A DNA stretch of 50,852 nucleotides from Marinilabiliaceae bacterium (GTDB lineage: Bacteria > Bacteroidota > Bacteroidia > Bacteroidales > Marinilabiliaceae): positions 1 to 50,852 of the forward strand of contig JABUTU010000052.1 of assembly GCA_021443545.1 (NCBI GenBank), read 5' to 3'. The position numbers and the translations under genes were made by a program. Each line of letters starts with the position of its first letter. Position 1 is the first letter of the stretch. The notes under the pieces were generated by a model. It ran no database searches and was not told the DNA's origin. It saw only the letters and a program-made list of their open reading frames with translations. This document shows positions 1-8,229 of this stretch, in pieces.

Positions 1-58
1 TGGTTAGAGCGAATGACTGTTAATCATTAGGTCCTTGGTTCGAGCCCAAGAAGAAGAG
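1..58 (+). tRNA. tRNA-Asn (GTT), 3' part
   Basis: The anticodon stem-loop reads ATGA-CTGTTAA-TCAT with anticodon GTT, so this is an asparagine tRNA. The T arm (CTTGG, loop TTCGAGC, CCAAG) lies at 34-50. The 3' acceptor strand AAGAAGA is at 51-57 and the discriminator G at 58. The 5' acceptor strand and part of the D arm lie outside the window. The bases after the discriminator are CAA, so CCA is not encoded and would be added after transcription. Confidence 0.93.
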
Positions 59-67
59 CAACAGAGG

Positions 68-98
68 TGCACCAGATTCGTTTGGTGCATTTTTTTTT
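68..98 (+). terminator. Intrinsic terminator of tRNA-Asn
   Basis: A perfect 7-bp stem (TGCACCA at 68-74, TGGTGCA at 83-89) is followed at once by a run of nine T. It sits 10 bp after the tRNA end. Confidence 0.85.
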
Positions 99-203
99 CT
101 ACCTACCGATGTGTCATTTTTCGCTTTCTCATTTGTAGATTATTCAAAAATTGTTTTTCTTTGCCTCAATAAACAAGTATGTACTGTAAATTTCAATAAT
201 ACT

Positions 204-398
204 ATGGCAGAGATTATAACAAAACAATTCCAATACTCGGGTAACGATGACTTTGACACCCCTGTTGATAGTCAGTTAAATGACTATATGGTTGCTGAAA
301 ATATCAGCGAAAGCGATATCGTTGACATCAAATATGAGGGCCATTCGGTATTGGGCGTTAGCAATTACTCTGCACTCTTAGTGTACAGAAAAAAATAA
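204..398 (+). CDS. Small hypothetical protein, 64 aa
   Basis: The protein begins MAEIITKQF and ends LLVYRKK. It is acidic in the middle, with no signal peptide, membrane segment or recognised domain. An in-frame upstream ATG exists at 111, but the extension is hydrophobic and low in complexity, and starts only about 12 bp past the tRNA terminator. The ATG at 204 sits in an A-rich context (AATAATACT before it), as is usual for Bacteroidetes starts. A strong terminator follows at 427-452, so the gene is probably monocistronic. I do not recognise the family. It looks like a folded cytosolic protein, and the function is unknown. Confidence 0.6.
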   Translation: MAEIITKQFQYSGNDDFDTPVDSQLNDYMVAENISESDIVDIKYEGHSVLGVSNYSALLVYRKK

Positions 399-426
399 TC
401 AAGAAGAAGACGAAATGAAACATATC

Positions 427-452
427 CCCGCAATTAATCATTGCGGGTTTGT
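427..452 (+). terminator. Intrinsic terminator after the 64-aa gene
   Basis: A perfect 8-bp stem (CCCGCAAT at 427-434, ATTGCGGG at 440-447) has a 5-nt loop and is followed by TTTGTTTTG. It rules out the TTG at 441 as the start of the next gene, because that codon lies inside the stem. Confidence 0.8.
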
Positions 453-470
453 TTTGTAACAGTATCCAAA

Positions 471-1571
471 ATGAAACTTTTTCCAGATTTACGTAAAAAC
501 TATACCAAAGATCGGTTATCGGCAAGAGATGCTCAACGCTTAGCTGATTTCATATCATTCGGTCCAGGTATATTTCAGACATCGCGTCTGATGCTTAAGT
601 TCGGTATTCTTGATCTCTTGCGCAATAGCGAAAAAGGTCTGACTCAGAAAGAGATTGCGGAGGCAACTCATCTTTCGCCATACGCAGTCAAAGTGCTCAT
701 GGAGGCCTCACTATCTATAGGCTCGGTCCTTGTTGACGAGGATAGTGAACGCTTTACTTTGTCTAAGACGGGTTGGTTTATACTGACAGATCCAGTAGTC
801 AAGACAAATATGGACTTCAACCATGATGTCAACTACGAAGGTTGGTTTCATCTTGAAGAGTCGCTTCTTGAGGGACGCCCCGCTGGTTTAAGTCATTTTG
901 GAAATTGGCCAACAGTATATGAGGGCTTGTCACAACTACCTCCCCAAGTTCAGAAGAGCTGGTTTGGCTTCGACCATTTCTATAGCGACAACTCTTTCGA
1001 TCAGGCTTTAGAGGTCGTATTCAGTCGTCCAACAAAGCGTCTGCTCGACGTCGGAGGCAACACAGGCAGATGGGCCATGCGTTGCGTTGACTATAACAAA
1101 GATGTCTTCGTGACGATAATGGACCTCCCTCAGCAGTTAGAGTTGATGCGCAAAGCAACAGCAGGCAAGAATGGTGCAGATAGAATTGATGGTTATGGCA
1201 TCAATTTGCTGGATAAGCAAAGCGCTTTCCCTACCGACAATGTATACGATGCTATATGGATGAGTCAGTTCCTCGACTGCTTTGCCGAGGAGGAGATTTT
1301 ACATATTCTGCACAGAGCAGCTGAGATAATGAAGAGCGAGACCCGTCTCTACATCATGGAGACGCTATGGGATCGTCAAAAGTATGAACCAGCAGCTATG
1401 TGTCTTACATTGACAAGCCTGTATTTTACCGCTATAGCTAATGGAAACTCTAAGATGTATCATAGCGAGGATATGCAACGCCTTGTCGAAGCAGCTGGAC
1501 TATCAGTTGAGAAATATGTCGACTTTTTAGGTAAAGGCGGTCATAGCATCATGATTTGCAAGAAGAATTAA
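471..1571 (+). CDS. SAM-dependent O-methyltransferase-like protein (aryl-polyene/flexirubin cluster type)
   Basis: This 366-aa protein has the two-part build of plant-type small-molecule O-methyltransferases. An N-terminal winged-helix dimerisation domain (about residues 30-110: KFGILDLL, GLTQKEIAEATHLSPYAVKVLM) precedes a Rossmann methyltransferase domain. SAM motif I is LLDVGGNTGRW (about 188-198), followed by the acidic motif IMDLP and YDAIWMSQFLDC. ATG 471 is chosen because the upstream TTG (441) lies in a terminator stem. An acyl carrier protein follows 43 bp downstream, so the substrate may be an acyl chain or aryl-polyene held on that carrier. Such methyltransferase/ACP pairs are known from Bacteroidetes aryl-polyene and flexirubin clusters. 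No ketosynthase, dehydratase or acyltransferase genes are nearby, so the assignment stays tentative. Confidence 0.75.
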   Translation: MKLFPDLRKNYTKDRLSARDAQRLADFISFGPGIFQTSRLMLKFGILDLLRNSEKGLTQKEIAEATHLSPYAVKVLMEASLSIGSVLVDEDSERFTLSKTGWFILTDPVVKTNMDFNHDVNYEGWFHLEESLLEGRPAGLSHFGNWPTVYEGLSQLPPQVQKSWFGFDHFYSDNSFDQALEVVFSRPTKRLLDVGGNTGRWAMRCVDYNKDVFVTIMDLPQQLELMRKATAGKNGADRIDGYGINLLDKQSAFPTDNVYDAIWMSQFLDCFAEEEILHILHRAAEIMKSETRLYIMETLWDRQKYEPAAMCLTLTSLYFTAIANGNSKMYHSEDMQRLVEAAGLSVEKYVDFLGKGGHSIMICKKN

Positions 1572-1614
1572 TAATAACGGGGGTAACAATCCCCAACTAA
1601 GAATATAATACACA

Positions 1615-1875
1615 ATGGAACAGTTGATAACTGAAATTAAAGAGGAGATAATCAAAGCATTGAATTTAGAGGATATAACACCCGAAGATATCGAAAACGA
1701 TGCTCCATTATTCGGAGAGGGTCTTGGTCTTGACTCAATTGATGCATTAGAACTCGTCGTTTTGTTAGAGAAGAAGTATGGCATTCGTTTGGAGAATCCA
1801 GCTATTGCTGCTAAAGAAATTTTTCGCTCTCCACGCGTAATGGCTGAATACGTAAGTAAAAACAGAGCAAAATAA
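1615..1875 (+). CDS. Acyl carrier protein (phosphopantetheine-binding)
   Basis: The protein has 86 aa, normal for a stand-alone ACP. The phosphopantetheine attachment motif is GLGLDSIDALELV, with the modified Ser at about residue 41 within LDSID. The helix II/III pattern fits the family (DALELVVLLEKKYGI, then a C-terminal AEYV helix). The LGLDSIDALEL form is typical of ACPs in aryl-polyene and other specialised type II systems rather than of AcpP, whose motif is usually GADSLDTVEL. It follows the methyltransferase in the same direction, with a perfect bidirectional terminator after it, so the two form a transcription unit. It needs a 4'-phosphopantetheinyl transferase, which is not in this window. 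Confidence 0.88.
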   Translation: MEQLITEIKEEIIKALNLEDITPEDIENDAPLFGEGLGLDSIDALELVVLLEKKYGIRLENPAIAAKEIFRSPRVMAEYVSKNRAK

Positions 1876-1921
1876 CTCTCTTCTTCATTCGGGCAGACAA
1901 AACCTTAAATGCGTTCGCAAT

Positions 1922-1963
1922 AAAAAACTCTCCGTCGATATCATGGTCGACGGAGAGTTTTTT
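1922..1963. terminator. Bidirectional intrinsic terminator between ACP and groL
   Basis: A perfect 17-bp inverted repeat (1922-1938 and 1947-1963, core ACTCTCCGTCGA) has an 8-nt loop. It has A6 on the left and T6 on the right, so it gives a U-tract in both directions. It ends the ACP transcript (+) and the groES-groEL transcript (-). Confidence 0.92.
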
Positions 1964-1983
1964 CTATTGTATGTCGGATTCTA

Positions 1984-3645
<1,662 letters not shown>

Positions 3646-3674
3646 TCACTATTTCCAGTTCTGTTTGTCTTGAA

Positions 3675-3953
3675 TTAGATAATGTATAGTACATCTGAGT
3701 GATTGATTAAAAGATACTTCTCTCCTTCAATCTCAATCTCTGTACCTGAGTACTTGCCATAAAGAACTTTGTCGCCGGCCTTTACCTCTACAACCTCATC
3801 CTTCTTAGCTGCACCGACAAGTACAACCTCACCACATAGTGGTTTCTCTTTTGCTGAATCAGGAATGATAATACCGCTGACTGTCTTTGTCTCGGCCTCC
3901 TGTGGCTTTACGAGTACTTTACCCGCAAGAATCTTACCTTTTACTTGTGCCAT
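3675..3953 (-). CDS. groS: Co-chaperonin GroES (10 kDa)
   Basis: The 92-aa protein is the GroEL lid. The mobile loop reads KTVSGIIIPDSA and the beta-barrel includes GDKVLYGKYSG and the C-terminal LLINHSDVLYII. The N-terminus (MAQVKGKILAGKVLVKP) differs from the E. coli MNIRPLHDRV form but keeps the VLVKP strand. It is first in the groES-groEL operon. The ATG at 3953 is preceded by an A-rich leader with no Shine-Dalgarno. No CIRCE/HrcA operator is present; a sigma-54-like element lies about 50 bp upstream. Confidence 0.97.
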   Translation of the reverse strand: MAQVKGKILAGKVLVKPQEAETKTVSGIIIPDSAKEKPLCGEVVLVGAAKKDEVVEVKAGDKVLYGKYSGTEIEIEGEKYLLINHSDVLYII

Positions 3954-4004
3954 TGTTGTATATGTTTTGTTACTAATTATTTTCTCTCTTTGACTTCTCT
4001 CTAT

Positions 4005-4019
4005 TCAAGCTACGTGCCA
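4005..4019 (-). promoter_or_regulatory. Sigma-54-like -24/-12 element before groES
   Basis: Read on the minus strand the sequence is TTGGCACG-TAGC-TTGAA. The sigma-54 consensus is YTGGCACG-N4-TTGCW, so only the last C of the -12 GC dinucleotide differs, and the spacing is exact. It would place the transcription start about 40 nt before the groES ATG. Upstream lies a short dyad (GACA-AAA-TGTC, about 4040-4050) that could bind an activator. No good TTTG/TAnnTTTG housekeeping promoter was seen in the 130-bp gap. Confidence 0.45.
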
Positions 4020-4083
4020 AAGCTTACTGTGTGACATTTTGTCGTATTTTAGATGACACGCCCCGACCATTCGTGGCATTCTG

Positions 4084-5421
4084 TCAGAACAACCAATTCA
4101 TCTGAACATAGAAACCAGATGCTCCGTCGTTTGCATCGAGCGCCTTACCCCAATCAGCAGAGACCACAAAATTACTATTCATTCCTATCTTGACTCCTAA
4201 GCCTGTTGATGCATGAAGCTTATCATTACTACTGCTGAAGTCGAAATGGCTCTCTATCATATCCTTCGGAACATCCTCAAAATTAACGTCGTAACCCTGC
4301 GTTGTAATACCTAAGTCACTAAATGCGTTGAAGCCCAATGACCAGTGCTGCTTGAGCCACTGAAAACGAATTGGCACCCATCGCAGTTCAATATTTCCCA
4401 TCGCCGTTCCATCTGCTACAATACGGTTTCGCACTAAACCACGCATCGTTTTAGCTCCTCCAAGACCTTGCGATGTGGCAGAGCCAAGTGTATTTGTTAC
4501 CCAATGTGGCAAAAGATAGAATGGCTGTCTGCCAGATAAGCGATGCTGTACTCCCAAACGATAGGCCAGAACTAACTTCTCTTTATACAAATCAAAATAC
4601 TGTCGGTGATAGATTGTCAACTTTACCCAGTGATTATCGTGGTTAGAAAAGAAACGTGGCGCTACGGACAACAACAGCTCACTCCAGATGCCGCCTGTGC
4701 TAAATGCCTCACCCTGACGAGTATCGATTCCTATCCCTGCCCTCAGGAATCCATCAACACCTCCCCTACGCTCATTCTCTCGCAGTACATTCCATTTGCA
4801 ATACTGCTCATATAGCGTTGTTGCATCTTGTGGTACATCGCTCTTCAACTTCGACTTGTCGACTGTACCTATCTTCATATTGAAGAGCGTCAAACCAGCT
4901 TGCCAATAGAACGGCGTATTCTCAATATCTTTTCTGACACCTGCCATCAGACGTGCCATACGGCGCGAATGACGATAGTATATGGATGTACGATACTCCT
5001 CACTATCCTCGTCTTCCCACTCTCTGTGGTAGAGCGACTCCCTGCCATTAAATCCGGTAAAATCCATCGTCAGGTCGTTGAACCATGTGAAGTCTATCGT
5101 TGTGCGCAGACCTGGAAGAAGTTTTCTCGAATCCAAATAGGTGCGAAGTAACATAGTTCCCGCCACATATCGTGAGCACTCAAGATATAGTGAATGGTCA
5201 TATTTAGGATATTCCGAGCCATCTCCATACCAATAAAGATTTGTCAATACGCCATATTGAAAACCCAAATCATTGTCATAGGCAACAACCGGCAGTACAC
5301 CAAAGGTAAAACCCTCTTTACGGAATGATGTAGTATCCTTCTTCTCTTCAGCAGTAAGCCTCAGAGTAATTGCCAACACAAGCAAAAGCAATAGTAATCT
5401 GTTTCTGTTCATATAAATCAT
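4084..5421 (-). CDS. Omp85/BamA-TamA-type outer-membrane barrel protein (no POTRA seen)
   Basis: The 445-aa product has a signal peptide (MNRNRLLLLLLVLAITLRLTA), then alternating beta-strands ending in a C-terminal aromatic residue (QMNWLF), as in outer-membrane barrels. The segment GGAKTMRGLVRNRIV matches the position of the conserved VRGF/LRGY motif in the L6 loop of the Omp85 superfamily. Strand patterns such as NIELRW and GLGVKIGMNSNFVVSADWGKA also fit this superfamily. There is no room for POTRA domains, so it resembles barrel-only Bacteroidetes Omp85 relatives. Its start overlaps the stop of the TPR gene by 4 bp, so the two are translationally coupled. MIYM (5421) or the Met three codons later could start it. 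The client or substrate is unknown. Confidence 0.78.
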   Translation of the reverse strand: MIYMNRNRLLLLLLVLAITLRLTAEEKKDTTSFRKEGFTFGVLPVVAYDNDLGFQYGVLTNLYWYGDGSEYPKYDHSLYLECSRYVAGTMLLRTYLDSRKLLPGLRTTIDFTWFNDLTMDFTGFNGRESLYHREWEDEDSEEYRTSIYYRHSRRMARLMAGVRKDIENTPFYWQAGLTLFNMKIGTVDKSKLKSDVPQDATTLYEQYCKWNVLRENERRGGVDGFLRAGIGIDTRQGEAFSTGGIWSELLLSVAPRFFSNHDNHWVKLTIYHRQYFDLYKEKLVLAYRLGVQHRLSGRQPFYLLPHWVTNTLGSATSQGLGGAKTMRGLVRNRIVADGTAMGNIELRWVPIRFQWLKQHWSLGFNAFSDLGITTQGYDVNFEDVPKDMIESHFDFSSSNDKLHASTGLGVKIGMNSNFVVSADWGKALDANDGASGFYVQMNWLF

Positions 5422-6401
5422 CTGCTTCCTCCAACTATTTCAAGCCATAACAAAAATGATGCATATTCCGACTCGTGCGATTCTATCCACGATTTTGTCT
5501 CTTCCGGAGTCAGAGCAGCCGTAATATGATATAAGAACGCCTCAGTATGTCCTGCCTCTTCTATGCTTAACAGAAAATCAGCATATACCACCTGCCACCA
5601 GTCCATCTGCATCATCTGATTCTCTTTCAACTTATTTATCAATATTGGGGTAAAGGTTCTAATGGACGAGGAGCGGACTTTAGCAGTGTCGGTCCAATGG
5701 TATATATAGCTATCCATCATTCTGGCAAAGGCATTCGACTTTTCGTCTTTATCAAGATTGCTGTTCGCAATACGTTTCAGCAAATTCGCCTTAGGTCTCC
5801 ACAGAAACTCTAATTGCATGGCGCTTCTGCGCAGACTTGCTGTGTCATCTGGAAGAAGTAGTGAATATGTCAATGGCAGTATGGCACGGTACCTCTCGCC
5901 ATTATCTATCATTATCTCTGCCAATAGTTCATGGGGATTTCGATTTGCGCTATTGGCTCTTATAGATTTCTGTAACATCTCGGTTGCTTTGGCATTATGC
6001 CCTGAACGTTGAAGCATCAGAGCCCAGTAGTAGAGGGCTTCAGCATTTCCTTTGCGCGTCAGTTTCTTATATTTGGATGTAGCAACACGTTTGTATCCCT
6101 GAGCCTCCCTCGCGCGTGCAATGATTAGATTGGCATCGTCCGAACATTGACTCTCGTGTTCGATAAGCTGCTTGCATAGGCGTATTGCCCTGTTCATCTC
6201 ACCCATTTCATATCGTGTCTGCGCCTCTTCAAGTGTTCCGACATCTCCTCCTACCTCTGCAAAAAACCTCATAGCTTCAATATAATTCCCCCTCTCACGC
6301 ATCACATACCCTATTTGCAAAAGCGAATCACGGCGTTCACGCTGAGCTGACGCATCAACAGTCAGCAATAAAAGGATAAAAAGAATGTATCGACTAACCA
6401 T
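5418..6401 (-). CDS. Exported TPR-repeat protein of unknown function
   Basis: The 327-aa product has a signal peptide (MVSRYILFILLLLTVDASAQ), so it is probably periplasmic. Helical pairs follow with TPR-like spacing at about residues 25-170 (GYVMRERGNYIEAMRFFAEVG, ALYYWALMLQRSGHNAKATEML, PHELLAEIMIDNGERYRAILPL). The C-terminal 130 residues are helical with no recognised family. It overlaps the EamA gene by 8 bp upstream and the Omp85-type gene by 4 bp downstream. A periplasmic TPR protein coupled to an Omp85-type barrel suggests a partner or assembly factor for that barrel, which is inference from context only. Confidence 0.65.
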   Translation of the reverse strand: MVSRYILFILLLLTVDASAQRERRDSLLQIGYVMRERGNYIEAMRFFAEVGGDVGTLEEAQTRYEMGEMNRAIRLCKQLIEHESQCSDDANLIIARAREAQGYKRVATSKYKKLTRKGNAEALYYWALMLQRSGHNAKATEMLQKSIRANSANRNPHELLAEIMIDNGERYRAILPLTYSLLLPDDTASLRRSAMQLEFLWRPKANLLKRIANSNLDKDEKSNAFARMMDSYIYHWTDTAKVRSSSIRTFTPILINKLKENQMMQMDWWQVVYADFLLSIEEAGHTEAFLYHITAALTPEETKSWIESHESEYASFLLWLEIVGGSR

Positions 6402-7320
6402 TGCTTTGTTCTATTCGTTTTTTACTCTGCGTAACCACGTATACTCCAGCAAAGACGAGAGCTATGGCTATGCCTTTTGTGATTCCGAATGTGGCAACTC
6501 CCCATATAAGGGATATCGTTGTTGACATAACAGGTTGAATATAGTTGTACATCGAGACAACAGTCGGTCGCAGCCTCTTTTGTCCAACCGTAATGAGCAA
6601 GAACGACATAAAGGTAGCCACAAAGACCGTATAGCATATCTCCGAGTAAACCTTTAAGGGTACCTCACTCCAGGGTACTGCCATAAGATAAGGAAGCGTA
6701 AATGGCAGACTAACTATCAGAGAAAAGAGAAACATCCACTTCATCAGAGTCACTCCGCTGTAACGATTTATAAGATTCTTAAAGAAAACCAGATAGCAGG
6801 CAAAGGATACTTGTGCAGTAAAGCACATAGCATCGCCTATGATATGGTCCTTATCAATGTGAAGCCCTGCTCCATCACCCAACACCAATAACAATGCTCC
6901 CGACATTCCTACCATGACTCCCACCGCCTTGAGTTGAGTCAGAGGCTCTTTAAGAACCAAAGCAGCCATAATCATAGTAACTATAGGCAACATTGTTGTC
7001 ACAACACTGGCATCTATAGGTGATGTAAAAGATATTCCAACTATGAAGAGACATTGGTTGAAAGCTATGCTGAACATACCAGCAAAGAAGAGACTCCTCT
7101 TGTCACGCCTTGTTGTATGCTCATGTTGCAGAATAAAAGAGAGAGTCCAAAAAGCAATAGTGGCTCCTATTATTCGTAGCGCAGGTAGGACAATAGGAGA
7201 TATTCCGTTTTCTGCAAAAAAATTAAGCGTATCTTTACTGACTGGAGCCATAAGGCCCCATAGCATATTGGCGACCAACATCGCCACATGTCCAGGCAAT
7301 GCATTGTTTTTAGTCCTCAT
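6394..7320 (-). CDS. EamA-family drug/metabolite transporter (DMT superfamily)
   Basis: The 308-aa inner-membrane protein has about ten hydrophobic segments arranged as two EamA repeats (roughly residues 10-148 and 165-298). The first repeat shows ANMLWGLMAPVSKDTL and the end-of-repeat pattern LTQLKAVGVMVGMSGALLLV. The second repeat shows the parallel VVSMYNYIQPVMSTTISLIW. DMT proteins export or take up small metabolites, and the substrate cannot be read from sequence. The start overlaps the methyltransferase stop by 4 bp (ATGA), and its 3' end overlaps the TPR gene. Confidence 0.9.
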   Translation of the reverse strand: MRTKNNALPGHVAMLVANMLWGLMAPVSKDTLNFFAENGISPIVLPALRIIGATIAFWTLSFILQHEHTTRRDKRSLFFAGMFSIAFNQCLFIVGISFTSPIDASVVTTMLPIVTMIMAALVLKEPLTQLKAVGVMVGMSGALLLVLGDGAGLHIDKDHIIGDAMCFTAQVSFACYLVFFKNLINRYSGVTLMKWMFLFSLIVSLPFTLPYLMAVPWSEVPLKVYSEICYTVFVATFMSFLLITVGQKRLRPTVVSMYNYIQPVMSTTISLIWGVATFGITKGIAIALVFAGVYVVTQSKKRIEQSNG

Positions 7321-8108
7321 CTTGGTCGTCTGAATTCGTTCAGTACCACTGCCGTAGCCGCAGCTACATTCAGACTCTCGCTGGTCACTCCCATGCCATC
7401 TCCTGAATCAAACGGAGGTATCATGAGCCTATGCGTCAACATATCACACAAGTCATCACTTAGTCCATGACCTTCGTTTCCCATCAAAACAACACCCGAA
7501 GATTGAAGCTTTGAACTATATATATTCTCGCCCTCAAGAAGAGTTCCATATATTGGCATTCCGTTTGGAAGTCCCTTGAGTAAATCCAGTAACGAACAAC
7601 ACGTCAACCTGGCTCGTGCAACAGCTCCCATCGATGCTTGCACAGCCTTAGCTCCAAAGGGATCTGCGCATGTCGTTGATATAGCTATATCATGCACACC
7701 ATACCAATCCGCAATTCGGATGATTGTCCCCATATTTCCTGGATCTTGTATGTCGTCAAGCGCCAGAATAAGACAACCCTGCTCCCCCAAAAGAGATGAT
7801 AAAAGAGATGCCAGACTCTGCATTGATGTCTCAGGCTTTCTGAATACAGCAATAGCAGACGAGGGAGTCGTGAATTGACTGAATTCAACCATCTCTTTTT
7901 CATCAGCTCCAACAATATCCATAGCTACTCCGAAAGTTCGCAGTTGCTTAGCTCCGGACTCAGTAGCAACCAGAAACTTTATATCAACTCCTTTTGCCAG
8001 CATATCGGAGATAATCTTTGCTCCTTCTGCGACAAACAGACCTTCAGAATCGCGGTATTTCTTCATCCGCAATTGCCGAAGTAACTTCTTTTGATTTATG
8101 GATATCAT
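7317..8108 (-). CDS. SpoU/TrmH-family RNA 2'-O-methyltransferase
   Basis: The 263-aa protein methylates a ribose 2'-OH in rRNA or tRNA. All three SPOUT motifs are present: DDIQDPGNMGTIIRIADWYG (motif 1, N-x-G and catalytic Arg), VLMGNEGHGL (motif 2), and IPP...ESLNVAAA (motif 3). Before them is an RNA-binding domain (KKYRDSEGLFVAEG). Start 8108 gives the usual N-terminus MISINQKKLLRQLR; a longer in-frame extension to 8336 overlaps tamL and adds unrelated sequence. A promoter -7 box ends only 5 bp before this ATG, so the mRNA may be leaderless. It is the first gene of an overlapping four-gene unit running to 4084. The exact target nucleotide is unknown. Confidence 0.92.
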   Translation of the reverse strand: MISINQKKLLRQLRMKKYRDSEGLFVAEGAKIISDMLAKGVDIKFLVATESGAKQLRTFGVAMDIVGADEKEMVEFSQFTTPSSAIAVFRKPETSMQSLASLLSSLLGEQGCLILALDDIQDPGNMGTIIRIADWYGVHDIAISTTCADPFGAKAVQASMGAVARARLTCCSLLDLLKGLPNGMPIYGTLLEGENIYSSKLQSSGVVLMGNEGHGLSDDLCDMLTHRLMIPPFDSGDGMGVTSESLNVAAATAVVLNEFRRPR

Positions 8109-8113
8109 GGGGA

Positions 8114-8144
8114 CAAAGATACGATTAAGTGAGAACAAAGCAAA
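8114..8144 (-). promoter_or_regulatory. Promoter of the methyltransferase-EamA-TPR-Omp85 unit
   Basis: On the minus strand a -33 TTTG (8141-8144) and a -7 box TATCTTTG (8114-8121) are separated by exactly 19 bp, matching the Bacteroidetes sigma-ABfr consensus TTTG-N19-TAnnTTTG. The -7 box ends 5 bp before the start codon at 8108. The 40 bp at 8114-8153 match 13614-13653 before thiG at 36 of 40 positions. Confidence 0.8.
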
Positions 8145-8159
8145 ACAAGTTTTGCTTTG
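8136..8159. repeat. Perfect 11-bp inverted repeat in the trmH/tamL divergent region
   Basis: CAAAGCAAAAC at 8136-8146 and its exact complement GTTTTGCTTTG at 8149-8159 flank a 2-nt spacer. The left arm contains the -33 TTTG of the minus-strand promoter, so a regulator could bind here, or the arms could serve promoters facing both ways. On the plus strand TTTG (8151-8154) is followed 16 bp on by TATCTTCA (8171-8178), which is short of ideal spacing. Confidence 0.7.
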
Positions 8160-8208
8160 CCGAACGTGAGTATCTTCAGATAGGAGTAGCAAGAAAAAGG
8201 AAAATATG

Positions 8209-8216
8209 TAACTTTG
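8209..8216 (+). promoter_or_regulatory. -7 box of tamL
   Basis: TAACTTTG matches TAnnTTTG and lies 13 bp before the tamL ATG, so the leader would be very short. No clear TTTG lies at the -33 position. Confidence 0.5.
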
Positions 8217-8229
8217 ACCCTCTGATTGT

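Noticed and set aside
3954..4083. CIRCE/HrcA operator before groES
   Set aside because: No TTAGCACTC-N9-GAGTGCTAA or close variant is present.
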